DNA of 5,707 nucleotides from Acidobacteriota bacterium (GTDB lineage: Bacteria; Acidobacteriota; Terriglobia; Versatilivoradales; Versatilivoraceae). The stretch covers positions 1-5,707 of the forward strand of contig JAPPFQ010000314.1 of the NCBI GenBank assembly GCA_028875135.1. Direction: 5' to 3'. The first letter of the stretch is position 1. Each line of letters starts with the position of its first letter. The notes under the pieces were generated by a model. The model ran no database searches and was not told the origin of the DNA. It worked only from the letters and a program-made list of their open reading frames with translations. This document shows, one piece after another, positions 1 to 4,866 of the stretch. The translations under genes and the position numbers were made by a program.

Positions 1-90
1 TTCCGGCCCCCCGGTTTCCCCCCCCCCCCCCCCCCCCCGGGGGGTTTTTGGGCGGGGCGGTTGTTCCCGCCCCAACAAACCCCCCCCCCT
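1..90. other. low-complexity homopolymer stretch, probable sequence-end artefact
   Basis: The stretch contains a run of 21 C (18-38) followed by six G, five T, further G-rich sequence and then ten C (80-89). The G/T-rich part (about 39-57) and the C/A-rich part (about 66-87) are imperfect reverse complements, so the end can fold back on itself. Nothing here looks coding. Such runs at the edge of a sequence usually mean low-quality reads or a misassembled contig end, so these bases should not be trusted individually. That reading is inference; a genuine G-tract structure is possible but less likely. Confidence 0.6.
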
Positions 91-101
91 TTGTGGGGAG
101 T

Positions 102-137
102 CGCATCAGCCTTCGCCGGATGGCGAAGGCTGATGCG
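102..137. repeat. perfect inverted repeat, 16-bp arms with 4-base loop
   Basis: Left arm 102-117 (CGCATCAGCCTTCGCC) and right arm 122-137 (GGCGAAGGCTGATGCG) are exact reverse complements separated by GGAT. It lies 83 bp downstream of the stop of the leftward radical SAM gene, so it would form a strong hairpin in that transcript's 3' region. There is no T-tract on either side, so it is not a canonical Rho-independent terminator. It could stabilise the mRNA 3' end or be one copy of a dispersed REP-like palindrome; the sequence alone does not decide. Confidence 0.75.
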
Positions 138-198
138 GAGGGGGGCAGTCGCGACGCCGCAAAGCAGCGGCGAATGGCAAAGGCTGGTGCGAAGGGGA
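117..198. repeat. diverged direct repeat, two 28-bp copies 54 bp apart
   Basis: Copy 1 spans 117-144 and copy 2 spans 171-198; 23 of 28 positions match and all five differences are G/A transitions. Copy 1 includes the right arm of the perfect hairpin at 102-137, so copy 2 is a degenerate version of that arm (176-191, 14 of 16 matches). Between the copies are the palindrome GTCGCGAC (148-155) and a small hairpin with arms CGCCGC (155-160) and GCGGCG (167-172). The arrangement suggests a repeat unit with partial duplication, possibly a REP/BIME-type intergenic element. The family is not recognised. Confidence 0.55.
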
Positions 199-219
199 GG
201 ATGCAAGGCGTGCGGCCGG

Positions 220-1977
220 CTAGGCCCCGGCCACCGCCAAGCGCGCAAACTGGTCTACCTGGGCGTTCACCGACGACCGGAACGACTCCAGGGCATCTTC
301 GACGCCATAGCGAAGATCGTCGTGCATGGCCTCGTAGCGGGCATGAACTCGCGAGAACAATTCCTGCACCTGGACCCTGAGTTCCTCCACTTCCTTTGCG
401 CCGGAACGCACGGAGTGGGAAACCGCCCGGGTGAACGAATCCAGTTCGGCTTCCAGAAACTCCTTGAAGTCGTGGATGGCGATCTGCTGGCTGGTGACCT
501 TCTCGAAGTGATAGCCCATGACGGCCAGGTGGAAAGCCTGGGTGAGCATGCGAGGATGGTCCCTGGCAACCTTGGCGATGAACTTGAGGTAGGCCGGACC
601 CTGCCGGGAGAAGAGCTGCCGGCGCAACGATTTCCCAATGGCCCGCACCTCGTTCATGCCCACCGGCTTGGAAACGTAGGGGCTGGGCTTGACATGCTCC
701 ATCATGTTCAGACAGCGTCTGAAATAGTTTTCCAGAGTCGGGTCGTAGATGGTGGTCAGCACTCGTCGATATCCCTCGATCAAGGTCTGGGGATCCATCT
801 CGGGCTTGTAGTTGAGAACGACGTTGACACTGGTCCCGGTGGTCTCCTCCAGTATCCGGTCTTCCCTCTGGAGACGGTCGTAGAGGTCGGTGCCCTTCAG
901 CGCCGTCAACAGCCCCACCATGGCCATGGGAATGCCGGCCTCCTGTATGAAGTCGATCTGGGCGTCGAACACCCCTTCGTCGTCTCCGTCCAGGCCCAGG
1001 ATGAATCCACCGCTGACCTCCATCCCCTTCCGTTGAATGGTGCGAACGGCGCTCAGCAGATAGTTCTCTTCCTGTTTCTTGTTGGTGTTCTGCGCCTTCT
1101 TGGTCTTAATCAGGGCCTTGGGATTGGGAGTCTCGATTCCCAGAAACACCCAGTCGAAACCGGCCTCGATCATGGATTCCATCAATTCGTCGTTTCGGGC
1201 CAGGTTGACGCTGGCCTCGGTGAAGAGGGCGAAGGGATAGCGGCGTTTCTTCTGCCACTCGGCCACCACCGGCAGGAGTTCCAGCGCCTCCCGCTTGTTG
1301 CCGATGAAGTTGTCGTCCACCAGGAAGAGGTTGCCTCGCCAACCCAGCTCGTAGAGGGAGTCGAACTCACCCAACATCTGTTGCGGCGTCTTGGTCCGCG
1401 GCACTCGACCGAACAGCTTGGTGATGTCGCAGAACTCGCAGTCGAAGGGACACCCCCGGGAGAACTGCAGGCACATCGAGTAGTAGTCCTTCATGTCGAC
1501 GAGGTCGAAACGTGGCACCGGCGTGCGGGTCACATCGGGTTTCTCCGGCGCCCGGTAGATGTCCTTGGCGGTTCCGGTCTCCATGTCCCGCAGAAATTGG
1601 GGCAGAATCTCCTCGACTTCATCCAGCAGGAAGTGGTCCACGCCCTGGATCTCGTCGTGATAGGTGGTGGGGTGAGGCCCTCCGGCCACTATCGGAACGC
1701 CGGCCCGGTTGCAGCGCTCGATCACCGAGTCCAGGGAATCGCGTTGAACGATCATGGTGGAGGTAAATACCAGGTCGGCCCATTCCAGGTCCGAATCCTT
1801 CAGGGTGGTCACGTTCAAATCCACCACGCGGAGGTCGTACCTGGAGGGAAACATGCCGGCGATGGTGAGCAGACCGAGAGCGGGAAACCCCGCCTTCTTT
1901 CCTACAAACTCCAGGGCAAACTTTCCGCCCCAGTAGGAAGGAGGAAATTCAGGGTAAACTAAGAGTGCATTTGGCAT
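220..1977 (-). CDS. B12-binding domain radical SAM protein, DUF4070 family
   Basis: 585 aa, cytoplasmic. Residues 1 to ~135 look like a Rossmann-type cobalamin-binding domain (LGLLTIAG at 34-41, AGGPHPT at 98-104). The radical SAM core follows, with the cluster motif CPFDCEFC (C176, C180, C183), which binds the 4Fe-4S cluster that cleaves S-adenosylmethionine. Other family landmarks are FLVDDNFIG (218-226), FLGIETP (278-284) and GGFILGLD (323-330). About 340-490 matches the DUF4070-type region. From ~500 the chain is a charged, helix-prone tail. The DxHxxG motif of base-off cobalamin proteins is not seen. The layout resembles class B radical SAM methylases, including the hopanoid methylases HpnP and HpnR, but no hopanoid gene is nearby, so the substrate is unknown. 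The ATG is preceded by GGAG (1987-1990 complement) with a 9-nt spacer. Transcribed away from creD, apparently monocistronic here. Family assignment is secure; methylation of a specific substrate is inference. Confidence 0.95.
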   Translation of the reverse strand: MPNALLVYPEFPPSYWGGKFALEFVGKKAGFPALGLLTIAGMFPSRYDLRVVDLNVTTLKDSDLEWADLVFTSTMIVQRDSLDSVIERCNRAGVPIVAGGPHPTTYHDEIQGVDHFLLDEVEEILPQFLRDMETGTAKDIYRAPEKPDVTRTPVPRFDLVDMKDYYSMCLQFSRGCPFDCEFCDITKLFGRVPRTKTPQQMLGEFDSLYELGWRGNLFLVDDNFIGNKREALELLPVVAEWQKKRRYPFALFTEASVNLARNDELMESMIEAGFDWVFLGIETPNPKALIKTKKAQNTNKKQEENYLLSAVRTIQRKGMEVSGGFILGLDGDDEGVFDAQIDFIQEAGIPMAMVGLLTALKGTDLYDRLQREDRILEETTGTSVNVVLNYKPEMDPQTLIEGYRRVLTTIYDPTLENYFRRCLNMMEHVKPSPYVSKPVGMNEVRAIGKSLRRQLFSRQGPAYLKFIAKVARDHPRMLTQAFHLAVMGYHFEKVTSQQIAIHDFKEFLEAELDSFTRAVSHSVRSGAKEVEELRVQVQELFSRVHARYEAMHDDLRYGVEDALESFRSSVNAQVDQFARLAVAGA

Positions 1978-1986
1978 GAGCGCGAT

Positions 1987-1990
1987 CTCC
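1987..1990 (-). promoter_or_regulatory. ribosome binding site of the radical SAM gene
   Basis: On the minus strand the sequence reads GGAG, then nine bases, then ATG (1977-1975). Spacing and sequence fit a Shine-Dalgarno site and support this start. A short hairpin (GTCCC/GGGAC, 1994-1998 and 2007-2011) lies immediately upstream in the leader. Confidence 0.75.
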
Positions 1991-2057
1991 GGAGTCCCTG
2001 TGACCGGGGACGGATTTCAAGCGGGTCCACCTGCTGCAAGCCCGTCCGACATCAAGT

Positions 2058-2070
2058 GAGTGGCCCACTC
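2058..2070. promoter_or_regulatory. palindrome between divergent genes, possible operator
   Basis: GAGTGG-C-CCACTC is a perfect 13-bp palindrome. It is flanked by a direct repeat ATCAAGT at 2051-2057 and 2074-2080, 23 bp apart. It sits in the 218-bp region between the radical SAM start (1977) and the creD start (2196), where a regulator could act on both genes. It does not match the CreB tag (TTCAC repeated with a 6-bp spacer). No regulator is known for it; the operator role is inference. Confidence 0.3.
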
Positions 2071-2116
2071 TATATCAAGTTGGCCGGGATTGCTCACAGA
2101 AAGTTGTGGCTGGGAT

Positions 2117-2122
2117 CATAAT
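2117..2122 (+). promoter_or_regulatory. candidate -10 element for creD
   Basis: CATAAT matches five of six bases of the sigma-70 -10 consensus and lies 73 bp before the creD ATG. No good -35 hexamer is found at 16-18 bp upstream (TCACAG is at the right distance but matches poorly), so this is weak. A perfect palindrome CCCGG-C-CCGGG (2132-2142) follows about ten bases downstream, close to where transcription would start. Confidence 0.25.
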
Positions 2123-2181
2123 CTTTTGGTGCCCGGCCCGGGGTGTTAGTCTGTGCCTGAAGAGTCAATCGGTATCTTGCC

Positions 2182-2187
2182 GAGGAG
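2182..2187 (+). promoter_or_regulatory. ribosome binding site that fixes the creD start
   Basis: GAGGAG lies eight bases before ATG 2196. The reading frame is open further upstream to a GTG at 2106, but that extension has no comparable ribosome binding site and would add 30 residues that do not look like the family N terminus. Confidence 0.85.
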
Positions 2188-2195
2188 ACCTCCCG

Positions 2196-3545
2196 ATGTC
2201 AACTGAATCGCCCAGATCCCTGCTCAATCCGCAGGCTTTTCTGAACTCGCCGATATGGCGCGCCTGCCTGCTGGGGCTGCTGGTGCTCCTGCTCCAAATT
2301 CCCATCCTGCTGATTCACGGCGTCGTCTCTGAGCGCCGGACCAGACAGCAGGAGGCAACTCAGGACGTCACTTCAAAATGGGGCAAGGAGCAGTCGCTGG
2401 CGGGTCCCCGGATTGTCATTCCTTACCTGGAACACCGTAGCGAACGAACGCCCGAGGGCGAGGTCCACACTCTCACCGATGTGAGCTACGGCCACTTCCT
2501 GGCGGAGACACTCACTGTCGCCGGCCGGGCCGAATCCCACCTTCGCTATCGGGGCATCTTCGAGGTTCCGGTGTATCGATTGACCCTGGATCTGCGGGGC
2601 ACCTTCTCCGTGCCGGACTTCAGCGAATGGGGAGTCCGGCCGGAAGATATCCTCTGGGACCGGGCTCACCTCTCGGTGAATATCTCCGATGCCCGAGCCA
2701 TCCAGAATGCAGCCGTGCTTTCCTGGAACGGCGAGAGCCTCCCCTTTCATCCCGGATCGGGTGAATCCAGTAGCGACCATCCCGGGATTCAGGCCAGCCT
2801 GAGAGAGCGGCTGAAGGGAACGGCCTTCGATTTCCGGTTCCCGCTGGAACTCAACGGCAGCGGAGCAATCTACTTTGCACCCTTCGGCAAACAGACCACC
2901 GTCGATCTTCAGTCGAACTGGCCCCACCCCAGCTTCCAGGGAAACTGGCTCCCGGCCGAGCGCACGGTGACCGACCGTGGATTCGAGGCCACCTGGAGCA
3001 TTCCCTTCCTGGGCCGCAGCTACCCTCAGAGATGGATGTCCCAGACAGACTGGTCCTCCACCTCCCCCTCCCGGTTCGGCCTTACCCTGGCGACACCGGT
3101 AGACCCCTATCGGATGGTCGATCGCAGCGTCAAGTACGCCATCCTGTTCCTGGCTCTCACCTTCATCACCCTGTGGCTCCATGAAGTGCTCTCCGGGTTG
3201 CGGATTCACACGCTGCAATACCTGCTTCTGGGCGCCGGGATGTGCCTGTTCTACCTGCTGGTGCTGTCCCTTTCCGAGCACCTGGGTTTCGGCCCGGCCT
3301 ATGCCCTGGCCGCCGCTTCCACCGTGGTGCTGCTCGTCAGCTACAGCCTGTCGGTTCTGGGCAAGCCCCGCGGGGCAGCCCTGATGGCCGTCATCCTGGG
3401 GCTCCTGTACGGGTACCTCTACATCCTGCTTCGCAATCAGGACTACGCCCTGCTGGTCGGCTCCCTCGGCCTCTTCCTGGCGCTGGCCGTCACCATGTAC
3501 CTGACCCGCCACCTCGACTGGCGCGCCCTCAAGCACAAGTCCTGA
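2196..3545 (+). CDS. creD: CreD-family inner membrane protein
   Basis: 449 aa, essentially the length of E. coli CreD (Cet, 450 aa). One membrane segment lies near the N terminus (about 22-41). A long non-membrane domain (about 45-310) follows, presumably periplasmic. Five more hydrophobic segments follow at about 312-330, 340-360, 366-388, 394-412 and 416-436, and the C terminus is basic. Family signatures are present: LAGPRIVIP (68-76), SNWPHPSFQG (240-249), LPAERTV (252-258), the DRSVKYAILF stretch (309-318), QYLLLG (341-346) and LSEHLGF (359-365), ending in LTRHLDW. In E. coli and Aeromonas, creD belongs to the CreBC regulon and is linked to envelope integrity, colicin E2 tolerance and beta-lactam response; its biochemical activity is unknown. 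Here no creB or creC is seen: the gene stands alone, divergent from the radical SAM gene, and no CreB tag was found upstream. Start chosen by the GAGGAG site. The family call is strong; carry-over of the E. coli role is inference. Confidence 0.95.
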   Translation: MSTESPRSLLNPQAFLNSPIWRACLLGLLVLLLQIPILLIHGVVSERRTRQQEATQDVTSKWGKEQSLAGPRIVIPYLEHRSERTPEGEVHTLTDVSYGHFLAETLTVAGRAESHLRYRGIFEVPVYRLTLDLRGTFSVPDFSEWGVRPEDILWDRAHLSVNISDARAIQNAAVLSWNGESLPFHPGSGESSSDHPGIQASLRERLKGTAFDFRFPLELNGSGAIYFAPFGKQTTVDLQSNWPHPSFQGNWLPAERTVTDRGFEATWSIPFLGRSYPQRWMSQTDWSSTSPSRFGLTLATPVDPYRMVDRSVKYAILFLALTFITLWLHEVLSGLRIHTLQYLLLGAGMCLFYLLVLSLSEHLGFGPAYALAAASTVVLLVSYSLSVLGKPRGAALMAVILGLLYGYLYILLRNQDYALLVGSLGLFLALAVTMYLTRHLDWRALKHKS

Positions 3546-3572
3546 AACCCGGCCCCTGTCGATTCCCGCCCC

Positions 3573-3601
3573 AAAAAAGCAGGGGCCTCCGAAGAGGCCC
3601 C
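3573..3601 (-). terminator. Rho-independent terminator for the DUF456 gene
   Basis: Read leftward, an 8-bp perfect GC-rich stem (GGGGCCTC/GAGGCCCC, 3601-3594 and 3589-3582) closes on a TTCG tetraloop with C-G closure, an exceptionally stable loop. It is followed by TGC and then six T (complement of 3578-3573). It lies 131 bp after the DUF456 stop. In the rightward direction the same stem follows creD by 36 bp but has no T-run, so it would terminate creD poorly if at all. Confidence 0.85.
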
Positions 3602-3631
3602 GCACCCTGCCGTCGAAACCGCAGGGGGTGC
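3602..3631. repeat. second hairpin directly abutting the terminator
   Basis: GCACCCTGC (3602-3610) and GCAGGGGGTGC (3621-3631) pair apart from a two-G bulge, around a ten-base loop. It touches the terminator stem, so the leftward transcript would form two hairpins in tandem before the U-tract. No T-run follows it in the rightward direction. It may assist termination or protect the 3' end. Confidence 0.45.
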
Positions 3632-3731
3632 AAGCTACAAATTAGCCGCAACCGCCAACTATTTCGAGAATTAACTCCCCCGGCCACCACTCCCCACCGG
3701 AGCCACATCGAGGGCCGAACATCCCTCCTGT

Positions 3732-4217
3732 TCAGATGAAATAAGCCAACACGAAGACCGCGATCATCATGAAGACCAGCGACACCTTGATCGCCGCGCC
3801 CACGGCCATTCCCAGCCAAGTGCCGATGCCGGCGCGGCCGGCCCTTTTCAAATTGCCGTGGAGGCTCAGCTCAGCCAGCACGGCCCCCAGGAAGGGGCCG
3901 ATCAGCACCCCGACAATGCCGAAGAACAGTCCCACCAGAGCCCCCAGCCCGGCTCCGGCGGCGGCCCGCGCGCTGGCCCCCGATCGCTTGGCTCCGAGGG
4001 CTCCGGCAATAAAGTCGGCCGCGTAGGCCAGCAGGGTGAGGCCCACCAGGACGACCACCGTTGGAGCGCCGACACGGGAGAACCCGTCTATCCAGGCGGC
4101 CAGGATCAGTCCGGCCAGCACCAGCACGGTGCCCGGCAACCCCGGCATGATCGTCCCCGCCACACCCACCGCCACCAGCAGCAGGGCCAGGGTCCATAAG
4201 AGGATTGAAGTCAGCAC
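3732..4217 (-). CDS. DUF456 family small integral membrane protein
   Basis: 161 aa and almost entirely hydrophobic. Predicted membrane segments lie at about 5-22, 28-43, 51-74, 88-117 (probably a tight pair) and 131-160. The family pattern is clear: a GTIMPGLPG loop (21-29), then DFIAGALGAKRSGAS (68-82), then a glycine-rich stretch GLFFGIVGVLIGPFLGA (96-112) and a short polar loop. The glycine-zipper-like segments fit tight helix packing. The molecular function of DUF456 proteins is not established. The start is GTG at 4217-4215; an in-frame TGA (4226-4224) three codons upstream rules out a longer form, and the Shine-Dalgarno is weak (AGG about 12 bases away). It is convergent with creD, with its own terminator at 3573-3601, and no partner gene is visible. 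The family call is secure; the role is unknown. Confidence 0.92.
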   Translation of the reverse strand: MLTSILLWTLALLLVAVGVAGTIMPGLPGTVLVLAGLILAAWIDGFSRVGAPTVVVLVGLTLLAYAADFIAGALGAKRSGASARAAAGAGLGALVGLFFGIVGVLIGPFLGAVLAELSLHGNLKRAGRAGIGTWLGMAVGAAIKVSLVFMMIAVFVLAYFI

Positions 4218-4239
4218 TTGGGATCAGACCTGCGTCCTG

Positions 4240-4278
4240 GGAGCGCTCCTCATAGCTTGCCGGAGCGCCTTTCTCCGG
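4240..4278. repeat. palindrome and hairpin upstream of the DUF456 gene sharing GGAGCGC
   Basis: GGAGCGCTCC (4240-4249) is a perfect 10-bp palindrome. Downstream is CCGGAG (4260-4265) with CTCCGG (4273-4278), a 6-bp stem with a 7-base loop. The heptamer GGAGCGC occurs at 4240-4246 and 4262-4268, 22 bp apart, or about two helical turns. The region lies 23-61 bp before the leftward GTG start, where an operator or leader structure could act. Function is inferred only from position. Confidence 0.35.
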
Positions 4279-4866
4279 TATATGCGTCCCCGCGACGGCT
4301 CCTACCTATCCCGTCATGTCGGTTCCCACCACAACTAGGTCTCGCGATAGTCCAACAGCGTTTTTCTTCGTCCAGTAGAGTTCACAAGAAGCCGTATAAT
4401 TGTTGACTGGTTTCAATGGCGAAGTGAGACTCTACCTTTGGCGCTGTCAAACGGTCTCTGTGCGTGAGGCAGGGTAGCGGTTCGCGCTCAGTGCCGTCGC
4501 TGGCTGCTTGAATTACTTGAAGGAAGGCCCCGAGGAAGCCGGCATCCCAGACACTCACGTCGCCACCGGTTTAGGCGTCGCCCCCAACGATCGCAATCCT
4601 CCACAAAGGAAAAGGGGCCTGCGCCTCGACTTATGGGTGCTCTATGAGCGACCTCAATCGGCCGAGGGACTAGCCCCTCTAGATCGTGAACGTCACCGTC
4701 CTGAAAGCAATACTGCCAAAAAATGATCGACGCTGTCAATGAGTTGAGGCTGTCCTGGCTGTACTCGACTGCTGGGCTGATCAGTAGGGGAATAAGAGCG
4801 GCTGACGGCGCTGGAGAGCACCCCTCCCGACAAAGAAAACCTGAGAACAAGAAAGACCGATAGCGA
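4279..4866. other. gene-poor region before hsdM, no convincing gene
   Basis: I find no recognisable protein, tRNA or terminator here. Short open frames exist on both strands: a TTG-started 72-codon frame at 4508-4726 (+), a 174-codon frame at 4488-5012 (-) that runs antisense into hsdM, and a 62-codon stretch at 4382-4570 (-). None has a good start site or a familiar motif. TATAAT occurs at 4395-4400 (+) without a matching -35 hexamer. The nonamer CGCTGTCAA occurs at 4442-4450 and 4731-4739. The sequence looks less GC-rich and less codon-structured than its flanks, which would suit a recombination junction or a decayed gene, but this is impression, not calculation. Confidence 0.5.

Noticed and set aside
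61..1962. A 633-codon open frame on the plus strand covering almost the whole radical SAM gene in antisense
   Set aside because: It has no recognisable domain, starts in the homopolymer end, and mirrors a gene with clear catalytic motifs and a ribosome binding site. Long antisense frames are common in GC-rich genes.
2373..3605. A 410-codon minus-strand open frame opposite creD
   Set aside because: The glycine/glutamine-rich translation has no family features, and creD on the plus strand has a full-length family match.
4470..4500. GGTTCGCGCTC, considered as a tRNA T-arm
   Set aside because: The flanking bases do not form a T stem, and no anticodon arm or acceptor stem is found around it.
4382..4570. 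A 62-codon minus-strand open stretch with a protein-like translation (for example VWDAGFLGAFLQVIQAA)
   Set aside because: It is bounded by stops, lacks an ATG and a ribosome binding site, and no family is recognised. It could be a gene remnant but cannot be supported from the sequence alone.
4508..4726. A 72-codon plus-strand frame between DUF456 and hsdM
   Set aside because: It begins with TTG, has no ribosome binding site, and its translation shows no familiar motif; length is within chance for GC-rich DNA.
4731..4741. A minus-strand TTGACA followed by TTGGCAGTATTGC, considered as a sigma-70 or sigma-54 promoter
   Set aside because: No acceptable -10 at 16-18 bp, and the GG-to-GC spacing is wrong for sigma-54; there is also no gene downstream on that strand before DUF456.
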